DNA of 64,000 bases. Origin: Solen grandis (Eukaryota > Mollusca > Bivalvia > Adapedonta > Solenidae). The translations under genes and the position numbers were made by a program. The stretch lies in assembly GCA_021229015.1 (NCBI GenBank), contig CM037781.1, positions 67,042,345-67,106,344 of the forward strand. Reading direction: 5' to 3'. A model generated the notes under the pieces. It saw only the letters and a program-made list of their open reading frames with translations, did no database searches and was not told the origin of the DNA. Shown piece by piece: positions 24,401 to 39,400 of the stretch (the first letter of the stretch is position 1; every line of letters begins with the position of its first letter).

Positions 24401-27400
24401 CGTGCGTAAGTCATGGTTGTCCAGATGTTTAACTAAACGTCCCCAGTGCTGGAAATTGTTGATTAGTTAAAAAAAAAAAATGACAGGGTAATAAAATTGT
24501 CGGCTTCATTGATTAGAAAAGTCGGCTTTATTTGAAAGCGATGATGAGAAACCAATCAGGAATCAACAATTAAATTTTGAATACCATATCGGCACTTTTC
24601 AAAAACATGAATAAAATATTATTTATAGATCTACATCTTTATAATAAAATAAATGTACCCATATAAAAAGTTCTGAATTTGAACTTATCTTTAAGCACTT
24701 TGGCAAAACATATTACCAAGGATTTTTATCCTTGCTAGCGCATTTTAGCTATCCAAATTCGAAACGGAAAATTCCCTTCTTTTTTTTTCTCATTTCTTTC
24801 TTTTCATCTCTGGCAACCGGATGTAGAGATAGAAGGGTGTACATAGTCCTGCAGAAGTCCGTACTCAAACTCTTACCTTACTATATACTATCCTCTAACT
24901 TTAATATAAACCTACCCTAAAAACAGCACTCTTTTGCTGTTGGAGGTCCCACTGGCCTGACAAAATAAAGTCTTTAAACCGAACCCCACGCAATATGAGC
25001 CCTGTTGGACAAAATGGTCCAATGGGGACAACATATAAATGTACACCCGGATATCTCAGATCTCATTTTTGGCTTCCTTTCCAAGGACTTGATCCTTGTA
25101 GGCTTAAAAGGCCTCGCAGAGTGCCTAGCCGTCTTTGGCTATATGGCTGTGGGTCTTTAAATAATTAATAGAAAAAAAAGAAAAAGAAAAAAAGATTTTG
25201 AATAAGTTTGTATGAGAACACTGACGAGTCACTACAGAGTAAGTATTTGGTCATCATCTAATATACATTATATATCTCCTAAGATAATTTCAAACATATA
25301 TCCCCTCTCCCAACAGACAAAAAAAACGGATATCAGTCTCCTTGTAACCTATTACTTAACCCTAACCCTCATATAGACTCATTGTGACGCACTCAATAGG
25401 TACCACATAAAGCCTGATCTGCAGAAAACCACAGTTAAACCTTACCAAATTTAATTATAAAGTCCTCATTTCCAGACCACTGAGGAGCAGCGAACAGCAT
25501 AAAACCTGATCAGCCTGTGAGTTACTCCCAGGCTGATCTGGTTTTATGTTGTTCGCATAGGTCTTTTCATGGTTTCCTCTATGAGGGAAAGGGTTAATGC
25601 AATGATTTCTTAATTCAATAAAATGAAATAAATTTATATATTGTACTTGTTTCATTTACTTTTTGGAGGTCATTTTTTTGTGTGTTCCGCACATGTTATT
25701 AAAAATATATTGCTTTAGGTATGATCTAATATAATGATTCTGTATCTCAGTTAATCAATACGAAAAATATATCAATAGATAGATTTTTTTCTCTCTACAA
25801 ACATTTCATTTACACCAAAGATCTATTATGAAGGTAAAACAGTGTTTTATAGGCTTAAACTATACAGGTAGACTGAGGTAGTGGCAAAGTGACATTATCT
25901 CCAGTAGTCCATATGCATATGAACTAGGTCTTCAGCTGGGTTACCTATGGCTAGCAGCTTATCAATACACTGATGGCAGTCTGTATGGAGCCTGGGGGGT
26001 TTTATGCAATGTTGGCTATTAGGGAAAGGGTTAAAATTTAAATTTAAGGACTTGCATAAACCACAAGTTATGCTTTAAATTTTAAGGCATGAAAGAGATG
26101 AACCTCAATTTTTAACAACTTGATAAACACTTTTTTAATGATCAATATTGTAACTTTAAATTCAAGGATTTTTCAAGAACTTTTTTCTTTTTTTTTTTTT
26201 CAAGGGTTTATTAGGCAAAATATGATTTTATAAAGGGTTTTTCAACATATATCTTTTCAAGATATCAAATTCAAGCGTTTTACAAGACCTGTGTGAACCA
26301 TGTTTCTAACAACTTATTATTGGAAAGTAACTATGTAGTAACCTAGATTGACTTGACTATTAGAGTTTACTATCGCATCGACAGTATTTTAGTCATATAG
26401 CGATGTCCAGCTAATTACAGGTGGAGGAAGACCCCAAATGCACTGAGGCATCCGGGTAGAACCACCAACCTACTGCAAGCCAGCTGGAAGGCTTCCTCAC
26501 ATGAAAATTCGAATGACCCAGCCAGGATTCAAACCCCCGTGGTGAGGGGCTGAGTGAGTGTTAAAGTCAGCGACTTTACCCTCTTGACCACGGAGGCCCC
26601 AGTAACCTAGATTGGATCTTACCTCTGACACCCTGAGGTACACTCCCCGCCGGTTGGAGCCTACATCGAAGTAGAAGACCTTGTTCTCTACACGGAGGTA
26701 CTTGCTCTCAGGCAAGTCACTGTGACCTTCTGTAATGGTAAAAAAAACATTTAATCTATTATTACAAACATCTATAGTTTAACCATCAAATGGCTGGAGT
26801 AAGTTTCTGAAATAACCATAAAATGAACTAAAACTGTAGAAAAAAAACAACTCTTGTTTACACGAAACATATATACACTGAAATTTTGGGGCAGACGCTA
26901 TGAACACTAGCCACTAGGATGAAGCATCGATATCAGGTTTGGCAAATATACAATGTATGAAAACTTCATATAAACATGAGCACTGCATGTGTATGCCAAA
27001 GCTCGTCTGTTTCTCTTTTTTTTTTAAAGGAAATAAATTTAGTCAAAATAAACCTAAAAGTCATAGCCCTTAATGTGAATGTAACCCTTGTGATAGTGAA
27101 CAAGTATATGAAGTTTGATGAACATTTTAATCGTTTAGAAGTTATGGCCAAGGTTAGGTTTTTCACGATGACAACGCAAGGGTAATGACAATACCTTGAA
27201 TTTTTTTTTTCTTTGAAAAACAGACAAGCTAACAAATAATGTACAGTAATTCTTATTTTATAGGGATCATCGTCTCATATTGAAGTTCTAAATGATACTT
27301 TTTTTATGTACAGACTGCAGTAATCTCAATGGAATATAATGGGATATTTTACAGACTGCAGTATTCTCAATGGAATATAATGGAATATTTTACAGACTGC

Positions 27401-30400
27401 AGTGATCTCGATGAAATATAATCGGATACCATACCATGATCGTCTGTTCCGAACTCATCCAGTAGATCTGTGAGTGCGTCGCGAAATTCTATCAGTCCCT
27501 GTGCAGGGATGGCTATTTGTGACCTGGGACCTCCACGTTGTACCGTCTGGGCTACCTGTGGTGAACAACATTTATATACATCTCAAGGATATACATTTAT
27601 TCAGTTTTTAGTTTCAAAAGTCCCCTTATCTTTGCTCATAATCACTTTGGTGCAAGTTTCAATCGATGTGCGATGTAGGACTTTTATAAGCTTACCTAAC
27701 ATTACGTACATGTCCAACCAAAGAACTTTCAAAAAGTTTTTGGGATAAAAAAAATTCCTCCACTTCGGAAAGAAATAGAGAGTTCAGCTTAACCTTTCCT
27801 ATCAATGAAAGTTTTTGAAAAGGACAAGATTGGAATCCAATCTCGTTATCTAAACATGAATGAAATCATCTTACTGTATTTAATTCGAGATATGAATATG
27901 TTGATATATGAATTAACCTAACCTGAAAATGTTACTAGATAAACAATCAATTCACTGACAGGTATTTGCAAGCCCTATTGCATAAAGTGAGTTTTGTAAT
28001 TAAATTGTGATAACTTTCTTTCAGAATACTCCTTGCTAATACTGCCAAATGGCGTTGATGTTAGATCACCTGTGTGGTGAAAATAGTTCACACTTTTTAT
28101 AATTTAGCTAAGTGTGTATGACTGCATCTAGCATTAATCTGTTAAATTCCAAACATTACAGTTTGCACCATTTTAATGTTGTAACTGACACTAACTGCAC
28201 TGATTTGGGACATAATCTATGAAAGTGTGAAAACTTAATGCGGTGATACTGAATTTTCACACGTCCGTGAGCGTGTCCATACATGTCGAGATAACACACA
28301 GTTTCAGGAGAGAATTTACCGATCAGGACAAAAAAATACATCAATATAAAAAATGTTGAAATACAAAATGTCGAGATAAGAATGAATTTTATGTTATATT
28401 TCAACAGATAAAAAAAGTTGGGACTTTCAAAGTAAGTCAAGATATGCTAAATGTTGAGACTAGCAAAGTCGACATAACCCTGACCTGCGTCTGCTTTGTT
28501 TACCAATGCGTCAAAATGATTCTGTATTGAGTAAAGGGTTTTGTGCCCAGAGTAAGTTAGTATGTATATAACTGGTGTACCAATGCTCCAGGTAAATTTT
28601 AGGTGCAAATCACCACATTACTGAATTCAGTAAAACTAGTAATTACTTATATATTTTAGTCATGTATAAGACTGAAATCTCTCACTGTATAAATGGACAA
28701 GTCACTTTTCTGTTTGGCTGATTAAGATTTTTGTTTGTTTGTTTAGTTCCCGATTTTATCAAGTATTTGTCCATGATAAAAAGATCATGGAAGGTCAAGG
28801 CTTCAATACATATAAATTTTCATCAATTTGTGGAAGGTTTTATCCAAAAATATTAATCCCCATGCAAACTTGTCTCTTATTTAGTCCTCATGTTTTCCAT
28901 AGATCCATGAGTAAATGTACCCATGAAATAGGTATATAATCAACGAAATGACAACGAAAATTATGATTTTACAGTAAACTACTGGTGGATATGAAAAAGA
29001 CAGTTATGCCACTGTGTAATTGTCTACACCTATGGCAAAGACACCAATGATATACATGACTGTATGTAGCCATCTTTTGAATGACGTGACTCAAATGACT
29101 GATTTTTTTAAGTTTACCATCGCTGCGACAGTATTTCAGTCATATAGTGATGTCCAACTAACTACAGGTGAAGTAAGAACCATACTGACTGAGTCATCCA
29201 GTAGAACCACTGACCTACCGCAAGCCAGCTGGAAGGCTTCCTCACAAGAAAATCTGAAGGACCCTGCCTGGACTAGAACCCACTGGTGAGGAATTGACAT
29301 TATAAATATATATACTTGTGAGAAAAAACAGAATAACAGGCCTTTTATCTTGCAGTAGGGAAAGGGCCTCTTTTGGATAAATAGAAATTTCGGAAAGAAC
29401 TGCATCTTTCAGATGGTGAACACTTAAATACAGTCCCTGATAAAGGAAAGAGAAAAAGGACATGAATTTATAACCTCCACTGTACAGTATGTTCCCCAGG
29501 TGAATGGTAGTAGTGAGCACAAGAAAAGCTTTTACCAACTGGACATTCTGTCCACTAACCCTTTCCCTCATAGAGGAAACCATGAAAAGACCTATGTGAA
29601 CAACATAAAACCAGATCAGCCTGCGAGTAACTTGCAGGCTGATCAGGTTTTATGCTGTTCGCTGCTCCTCAGTGGTCTGGAAAAGAGGATTTTGTAATTA
29701 AATTTAGTAAGGTTTAACTGTGGTTTTCTGCAGATCAGGCTTTATGTGGTACCTATTGAGTGCGTCAACATGAGTATATGAGGGAAAGGGTTAAACCTTC
29801 CAAATCCACATTTTATATTCTACTTCACAAATAAAATATTCATCCAAAGATAAAGGGTGTAATTTTATTGGCCCATTATTCCAATCAACTTCGTTTTATG
29901 TCAAATCATCACTTTTTTCAGTTGACTCATTTAGTCCAGTCGTTCTTGCCTTCCCTTGATTTTTTTTAAGTGGAGGTCAAATGACTCCTTTAAATATAGA
30001 TAAAGAGACAAATTTTAATATATTCTGGGCAATTGTGTGTGCCATGGAAAACCCTGGTAGACTACAAGAGACGTACTCTGAGAAACCTTCCACGCTGGTT
30101 CTCCTTCAGGTCAAGGTAGTATCTCTTGTTGTCCTTCGTCATCATCTCGCTCTTCAGCTTCCCGTCCTCAGGAAGGTTGTCCGGATTTGGGGGACCTGAA
30201 ACAAACCAGACCAACAGTCACTTCCACACTTACACAGCCTGGGGACTGTTTTGCTAAATTTTGCAAAAAATTGAAGAAAAAAAAAATTCTTGTAATTTTT
30301 TCATCACAAAAGTGATGAGTTTGTAAATACTGAACTTGAATAGGTTATCTTTCTGCAGGTTATACTCTTTTTCTTCAAAGTAAAATCATGTGAAAATTCT

Positions 30401-33400
30401 GCTTGTTATCCAAAAATGAAAAATGTCACCATATCCTGCTATCTGTCACATTGATCTGCCATGCTGATTTTATTAGGTTTTTGTTAACAAGTTACCTGAA
30501 TGTAAACAATCGAAAATATTTTTGGCACACCAACATTATGAATGCTGTAATTCAGTAAATGTTTTTCGTCTAAAACAATAGTTTATATGAATTTGATGAT
30601 ATTTCATGCAGACAAAATAAACAGTTTCTTTATCAAATATTAAAAAAAATATTATTTTGGTCAATTCTGTCAGACAAAACACGTGTCTTCCAATCAGTTA
30701 CAAGCCCTGGCAAACCAGTGCAGATATTGATCCAACACCAAGAGGAATCCAACATAGACAATAACACTTCCAGTCTGTCAAAACTTACAAAATGAAAGTT
30801 AGGTTTTCCATTTTCTAAGTACATTTGGGTCAAATAAAGGGTTTTGAACACAAAATATGTTTAAGTGTTATATCCCCTAACTTAGAAGTATTCCACCCAT
30901 CGGGGGGGGGGGGGGGGGGGGGGGGGGGAAGAGATTTCAAAACTGTGGGAGAAGCGTGCACACGAGTAATTTAATTGGATGGTCAATTTTAACATAACTG
31001 CCTTCTCACATTACCTCTAACAGGATGTTATATCTTTGACAGAGGAATTAACGGAGATCTCATATCAATTAGACTGGACTCTCTGGAGTGATCCACAACA
31101 AAATCATCAATGAGTGTTTTATGAAATATTTGATATTGTATTCGACATTCGCCTAAGGCAAGCAACACTAGTTTTTAGTAACAATGACCTTGATCCTATT
31201 GCCCTAAAATCAATCCCAATCTTCCTCTCCCCATAAGGTATCTATCTACTAAATCTGATCATCATACCTACTCCTAAAAGAAGTTCTTTGACAAAAACGA
31301 AAAAAAATTAAAAAATATATATATATTTTTAGTAACAGTGACCTTGACCCTATCATCCTGAAAGTCAATCCCAATCTTCATCTTCCTTTAAGGTATCTAC
31401 CTACCAAGTATGAAAACTGTATCTTTATTCTAACATTCAACAGAAAAGAAATGCTTGATGCCTACCCATCCACCTGCCCAAGAATGTACCCCATTCTAAT
31501 AAGGCGGATCCTCAATGATACCAGGCCCAGTGTTATCAAAATAAAATAGTCCTTAAGTATGATTTTCATACTCAACTCAAAATATGCCCAATCAGTTTCA
31601 ATAGGGGCTTCAGGATGATACTCAAATTTGAGCCTTAAATCGTACTTAAGTATTTTTGAGAACATGGGGCCTGGTTAAAAATATAATAAATTTGACAAAT
31701 TCTGTCTTGAGACCCCACAAGAAACCCTTAATTTACATATATACAAATCAGTCTTTTGTCCTCAAAAGTTTGTTTCCCTGTCTAGTGTCTAAGAATCACT
31801 CTGTACTTGTGTATTGATTTTAGAAATCTGCACCAAAACACATATCTGCAGGCTTGCATTTAAACTACAACAGTTACGCCATGGGTTCCTGATTCAAGCC
31901 TGAAAACCTATACTGCATGCTTCACATCCAGTAAACAAACAGCTTTCAACAAGACTGGTAATATCTGTGATAGGTCAACCTGACATGGCCGTGTTGAGGC
32001 AGCCATGTATTACAAATTTACTGGAGAAACCGATCGAGTTGACATAATTCTAAGGAAACAGAGGTCATGATTGATCTTTAAAAAAAATCTGGATTATCAC
32101 ACATGGGCATTATTTGGAAGAGGTTTCCAGCATCTTGTACTATGAATTTGAAAATAGGATTCCTTGACGTAACAAGACCTGTCAATATGATGCATATGCT
32201 GCACCCATTTTTTTTTTTTATTTTTTTTTTTTTAATTTATAAGGAGAGCTAAATTTAAAATATTATACAATCTCAGACTCAAATCTGAGTATCATACTCA
32301 AATTCCTTTTGAAACCAATGGACATAGTCTGAGTCTGAGTATACACCTGTCCCTGTGTTCTCAAAAATAAAAACGCTACTTAAGTATGACTTTAATACTC
32401 AAACTATGGCTATTACTTTCAATAGGGATTTGAGTACACTACTCTGATTTGAGCCTGAGATTGTACTGAAGTATTTTTGAGAACAAGAGGCCTGATTCTT
32501 ACAAATATATCCCCAACTTCATTAAATGAAGCATGGGTGAAATCATGATTTCTAAAGCCCACCAATGTTCAAGACTTACCCAGGGAGGAGTAGTGGTCAC
32601 TGAATTCTGTCAGGTGGTCTCTGAACTCTGCAGCAGACGACATGGCCAACAGAAGACGGCTCTTTTTCCCGCCAGCACCAACCTGCCAACATTCAAACCG
32701 ACATTTCAATTGTTGTATTGTATTGGGGTTTACCGTCGCTGTGATAGTATTTCAATCATATAGCGACGTCCAGCTAATTACAGGTGGAGGAAGACCCCGA
32801 GTACACAGAGGTACCCGGGTAGAACCACCGACCTACCGCAAGCCAGTTGGAAGGCTTCCTCACATGAAAAATCCGAAGTCCCTACAGGGATTCGAACCCA
32901 CAGCGGTGAGGGGCTGAGAGATTTGTAGTCCACGACTGTAACCGCTTGGCAACGGCGGCCCCTAGACATTTCAGGGATTCTTCTTGAAGATTTTTGACGT
33001 TTTCATATTATTTCCCCCATTTAATTGCCATGGCATTTAATTCTTTGCACAACTTTGGAAGAGGACCATCCAGGGAACATTCCTACTAAGTTTCATGAAA
33101 ATTGGCCCAGTATACAAAGAGATGTTTAAGTTACATGCTGACAATGGACGCCAGACATTCATCGGTCACAAGAGCTCAAAAAAAAAAAAAAGGCCTGTCC
33201 ATTTGGATTAACTCATTTCCTTTACAGCTTTCTGTTAAGGGTCTGTTCCTCATACGACACTGTTACTCAGATTCTGTACAGTCTTAACAACAAAGAAAAA
33301 TCCACTGTTTCATATCTTATTTAAAGTTCAGTAAATGAATAATTCATCAAGTCATAAACATATGTAAATGAATATGCATGGCTGTTGGCCAATCATCCCA

Positions 33401-36400
33401 TCATTAACCCTTTCCCTCATAGAGGATACCATGAAAAGACCTATGCGAACAGCATAAAACCAGATCAGCCTGCGAGTAACTCGCAGGCTGATCAGGTTTT
33501 ATGCTGTTCGCTGCTCCTCAGTGGTCTGGAAATGAGGATTTTGTAATTAAATTTGGTAAGGTTTAACTGTGGTTTTCTGCAGATCAGGCTTTATGTGGTA
33601 CCTATTGAGTGCGTCAAAATGAGTCTATATGCGGGAAAGGGTTAATTAACACAAGAGTGTTCTCTGGAAATGTGTGTCACCTGCTGAAACGTGACGGAAA
33701 AAGTGTGACGGATGGACAGATTGATGGAAGAACTACAAAAAAAGTGATCTCTATATGTCACATCTGCTCTCAGCAGGTGACACAAAAAGAGCCAAAGTGG
33801 CTCAAGATCTATTAGCCTAAACTAGACCGAAGAGTTCACTTAATTATTTGAGCTCTTGATCCCTGATCTGAGTTTCAGAGATATTTCAGAATCTTTAAAT
33901 ATCAAGGCTAGTCTGCCCACTGTTTAAGAAAACACGAGTGATAAAATAAAATGTGCAAAATACATGTAGTATTAAATTCTGCCCAGCAGTATTAGAGAAG
34001 GACAGGAAAACTTATGAAGCATGCCTCAAAGAATTGCGCCAATGGAATATTTTTGTTAGTGCGTAATATCTCTTTCACTGCCCTTCTGGTACTTGCTTCT
34101 TCACTTAATGCATTTATATATTGGGAATCAGAATGTAAAATGGACTGCATTTTGAGATGGTCCCTATAAATGACATTTGCACCTAATGGTTTTAATAATG
34201 GCTGGTGAAGGGGATTTCAGCATAATTACAAATGGACTAAGATTACTGATAATACAAAAAGTTAAATAGTAATGAGGTGTAATCAGTTTTACAACCTATG
34301 TTCCTGTGCTCAAATGTTGTTATTATTGTTAGCAGATAAAGTGTAAGTATGAAAATGGCTAGTACATGTATATTTGATTTTGTGTAAGTACAACATAACA
34401 CTCAGCAGATAAAACATTTAACCCTTTCCCTCATATAGACTCATTTTGACGCACTCAATAGGTACCAAATAAAGCCTGATCTGCAGAAAACCACAGTTAA
34501 ACCTTACCAAATTCAATTACAAAATTCTCATTTCCAGACCACTGAGGAGCAGCGAACAGCATAAAACCTGATCAGCCTGCGAGTTACTTGCAGGCTGATC
34601 TGGTTTTATGCTGTTCGCATAGGTTTTTTCATGGTGTCCTCTATGAGAGAAAGGGTTAACTAAATTTTAACTATCGGAAAACATAATGACAATCTATTAT
34701 AATCATTATTTAAGACAATTTTAGATAGATAGATAGATTTTATTTGGCAGATATGCATTGGCATGGACAATTTATAAAACAAGCACATATAAAATTGTTA
34801 CATGTTGATAAATTATATCCATGTCAAGCACACCAACACCAAGGACGACACAAAAAAGAGTAAATAACTCTTATTTCCATTGTGGTCCATTGTGGTTTAA
34901 GAAAGGACTAGAGACATATCTCTATATAAATGTGTTTTTTTTCCTTTACGAAAATACATCATTTAAAGACAGGCGCAGAGAAACGCACAACACTGTTCAG
35001 CAATGAAAAATCCTATAGGGAACTGTGCCGACTCTTGTTGTCCCGGAAACATTATCCTATATTTTTCTTTTCTTCAATATTGATTATAAAGGAAAAACAG
35101 CCTACCCCTTGGGATAAGCTTTTGTTTTAACATCTTTGGTAGAGAACCATAAGGTGATCTTTAGTGCCACATGAAATTCAATTTTTATCAATGTTTCAGA
35201 AAACAGAATTAAAGTTGTCTACATGGAGTATTTATATAATTATAAGGATATCAGTCCCCACAACAACCTGGGAGGAATCTTTTGGTTGCTATGGCAGCCA
35301 AAGATCTGCATAGGTCAAGTAGATTTCAGCAACTTTTTGCAAAGGACCATATTTCTGCCCTTTGGTTACAGAGAGTATGTGGTTTTACCCTTTACTTTAT
35401 ATTGACTAATTTTGATACATTAGCAAATAGAACAGACCAAGTTCACAAAGCCACCATAGGAGCCATTTGATCAGGGTCTTCTCTGTTTGCTCATAAAATA
35501 CTGTAGCTCAGATACACAGTTTGCAGGGCATAGAGCAAAAAAAAAAAGTTCATAAAACTATTTTTAATTTAGTCAATGAATATTCATCAAGTCATAAATA
35601 TGTATTGGTGTATGATTATTCATGAAGTGTAGGGTTAACTACAAAATTAAACATTACTAGTGACTGACACAGGATGATCGAAATTTGCAGCTCACCTGAG
35701 CACATTGAACACTGTGATCAGGCACATTGTAACTTGTTTTGGGCTGAATGTTATAAATACCTGCAGCACATTATAGTCTATTTCACCGTCTCCATATAAA
35801 TGAATGACGATAATTTATTATAATGATGTTTTACTCTGTTATTTATGGTAGAGGGGACAAATCAATACAGAGTTATGCTTATTTGACTTTCTAGGATGAA
35901 AATTAATGCTTCACAGATAATGATTCTGTTCTACATTCCCCATTTCTTTAATCCCCATCAATGTCGCATATTTTTCTGTGAAACATTTTTCTTGTCATGA
36001 TTTACAGAGACTAAGTGGTGATGGACAATGACTATAAATCTGAAAATTGTGAGTTCAAAGCCCAAATGGGGCAACTGGCAACACTTCTTTTTATAGCCTT
36101 TTGTGATGCAATATACTTGTAAAATACATGAGCCCTTTAGAGGGACTTACTACACACAAGCATTGATGTTTTCTAATCAGTGTAAAAGAAATGTTTGTTT
36201 ATTGGGTTTAATGTCCCACCGACAGTATTTCAGTCATTTGGAGACAATGTCTACTTGAGATAGATATAGTGCTGCCACACTGCAGTATCACACTTTAGTC
36301 ATATTGAATACCACACCCAGTCACATTATCCTGACACCCTGGTCAACAAGTCCTGGAACTACCCTATATGATGAGCCCCAAGCAAGGGAGCTATACCAGT

Positions 36401-39400
36401 ACTATTTTTTACGAATTTGGTAAAAGAAATGAGTACAATGACCTGAATAATCAAACTTTGGCAGTGAACAAAATGCCTGCCACTATAATATATACCTTAA
36501 TAGAAGACGGTATGACAGAGAGAGAGATATTAAACAGAATCTACACAATAATTTATAACAAAATGACACGCCTATAGACGCAGTTATAGGTAATCGAACA
36601 GACCAGGTCAGTTCAGCAACACTTTGAAATGGAGGATCATTAAACTTGTGTGAGTAAGAATGTTGCTCATAAACCTTGTGATTTAGTACAAAAATTGTTG
36701 AGAGTGGCCAACTGTTACTTGGCAAAATTTCAGTGATTCAAGGGCCATAACTTGAATGTGTCTGAGGCAATCTGACTGGTTTTGATACCTGTCCAAATAT
36801 TATGTTCATATTACGCTGTTACCTGAGTTTAGTGGAGACTGAACAAGAGTTGCTAAGTACAATAGAGAGAGAGAGAGAGAGAGCAAGTTCTTGGACGCTG
36901 GTAGACTATATACCCCTCACATGCCTCGTCTCAAGAGAATGTGCCTATATATCATGTAGTCTTCTGTTTAGAGCTGTCATTGATTTTATTTGCAGCATAT
37001 AGACTGTACTAATATATCGGCTGACAGATATTAAAGATGCATCAGTTCATGTTGATATTCAAACCATATCAGTTGCCTTAGAAGATTATATCCTATATGA
37101 CATATTTTTGAGGGGTCTTGGTAGTAAATTAAAACCTCTTTTAGGGAGATCTGGGACAAAACCAGGAAGATCTATCAATTAACATGACACCAAAACAGGC
37201 ATTGGAATGTTCCCCACCTAAATGTTTGTTAGAGTTTATTGAACAAAGATAACTTCTGAAAGCAAGGTTCAAGTACATTTGTTTGTGGGAGGTTTGTACA
37301 GATTTTCACTGGTTAAACCGATATGCATATTCATTTCGAGGCGGTTTGGTGTCATGTGAATTATTATGTTTGCGCAAAAAATAATATATACTAAAAATAA
37401 CATGATTGTATTAATTGTTACTTTGAAATACAGTCATATGAAATACAACCCTTTATTTGTTTGGTTTATTCAAACATAAATATTTATCTGAAGTAAAGTT
37501 GGGCCCCTAGCATACAGTTTAATCACCTGTTCACACCTCTTATTTGAACCTGTCTGCCATGAGCTGATCGGCTATTGAGTTTTCATACCTTACTGTGAAG
37601 GGGAGATCACTACGTCTTCAGCACAGCGCATATATTATTTAGAATATAATTTTGATTGGTAATCAATTAAAGGACCCCATAAACTGATTTTAAGTGATTT
37701 ACAGCATAACTAATTGAAGAATGAGCCAGTTAAAGAGATTAAGGAGAAGTTGGTATTCACTGTGTTTTACTGAAAAAGCAAATTTACAGAAGGATGGGTA
37801 TAAATGTGGCTGATTTTATCACAGTCATCTCACTTCAAGAATGGTTTCCATGATTAACACAGGCCATATATAGGGATTGGCCCAGCCATGGGTGAATATC
37901 CAGATAAGCTTCAATATCATTTTCAATATATATCTCTTCCACTTGGAATAAAATTGCAGCAACTGATGTTGAAACAGGAAACAAAATGGCCGACATGTAA
38001 GGTACATAATATAACAATATAAGCATATTTGTTAAAAACTGATTTCATAATTAGGAACATAAATTATAATTAACAGTTAGAATCAGTATTTGTTATAATT
38101 AAAACACAAATTAAGACACCTATCTTCATAACGTACCACTAAATACATAAATACAAACATTTAAGTGTAACATTTGACCATTATGGGTTATTCAAACAGA
38201 TGTTTTATTTGAAGTGAAACATCGGTCCCAATGACTTTGGAGAACGGAGATCTGACAGTAATTAATTGTCAATTACACATTAACATAGTACTGCATAACC
38301 TTTCCTTTAACCTTTATTTTATAAATTATTTTATATAAAGGCAACAGTGACCTTGAAATATTTACACTTTCCAATAGCATTGTAAAATTCTGAAATTTTT
38401 TATTGTCACATTCTTCTGGTTGATTGCATCTTATTCATCCAACATAAAATGGCAGATATAGTATTGCTTAAGATATGGCCTTTTTTTTCTGTTCACATTA
38501 ATCTGTTTTATTTTAAAAAAAGAAATCCTTCCTCCAACTGAAATATCAATGCAGATCCTTATAATTTGTATAATTATGCAGGGGTATAAATTCAGTGAAA
38601 AATCAAAAGATTTCTATGTATTCTTCTTGATTTTTGGACGTTATTTCAAAGAAGAATTTTGTCCTTAACATTTATGTTTGGGAGGGCGTCATTGATTCCG
38701 GTCAGGTTAACCTTCTCTTTTATTTTGCTTTAACTTCTTTGTCCTTTATTGGATTGCTTCAATATTTGGAAAGTTGCTTAAGTGGATGGACGATGAAGAT
38801 GCTAGAGTGTAAACAAAGTGAAATCTATTAAAAGGGGCTTAACTCCTGACCTAATCGACTGATCTCAGCCTTAATCAAACTCAATCGAGACATTATGGTC
38901 ATAAGCATTGCCATAAAGTTTGAAGATGATTGCTTAAGAAATAAAGTGATAGAATGTAAACACTAACAAGGGTCAGGACTGCCACAAAATACGCCCATCA
39001 TGGTATGGGGACTCTCAGAAATAGCTCAGAGAAACAAGCTACTGTCCATAAATAAGCAAAATAATTCCAAAATCCCATTAGTTAATGATGTTAATCATAA
39101 AAAAAAAATGTTGATACATTTCTATTAATTAACTGCAAGATCTGACAACACCTCATAGGGTCTAAGGACTAGGGACAAGCAAATTTTCAAGTATGTTGTG
39201 TACATCAAGGGCCATAACTTCAAAGTCATTCACATGAGAATGCTGGATATTGAACTCAGCCAAGATATTATGGCAATGCACATGTGTTGAAAGTTTGAAG
39301 AGGATTGGGCAAACAATATTGAAGTTAGAGCCCAGATAATCACAATATCAAGTATTTTGTGTACATCAAGGGCCATAACTTCTAAGTCATTCACGCAATA

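Larger units (their letters stand above)
23795..26030. mobile_element. 2,236-bp TTAA-bounded piggyBac-like insertion
   Basis: It is flanked by TTAA at 23791-23794 and 26031-26034 and starts CCCTTTCCCTCATG, ending AGGGAAAGGG. The uninterrupted repeat at 49508-49832 shows the empty site. piggyBac elements insert at TTAA and usually begin with CCC. The left end holds four 36-bp tandem units. The interior contains a 240-bp MITE (25356-25597) and a stretch ending with an AATAAA (near 24962), but no transposase frame. Confidence 0.65.
23730..26302. mobile_element. TGGTTCATAC-ended MITE, copy 2, interrupted by a 2.2-kb insertion
   Basis: It starts CATGGTTCATAAAAAG and ends CTGTGTGAACCATG. Removing 23795-26030 and one TTAA leaves about 333 bp that matches the intact copy at 49508-49832 across the junction. 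Confidence 0.65.

Noticed and set aside
29136..29697. Several open frames of 65-113 codons on both strands
   Set aside because: They lie on a SINE fragment and on a piggyBac-like MITE; near-identical frames recur at other MITE copies (25455, 61542).
32880..32963. Possible functional tRNA-Leu or tRNA-Ser gene on the minus strand
   Set aside because: The A-box and B-box are good, but the segment continues into a shared SINE body with target-site duplications and a sibling copy at 26351-26600.
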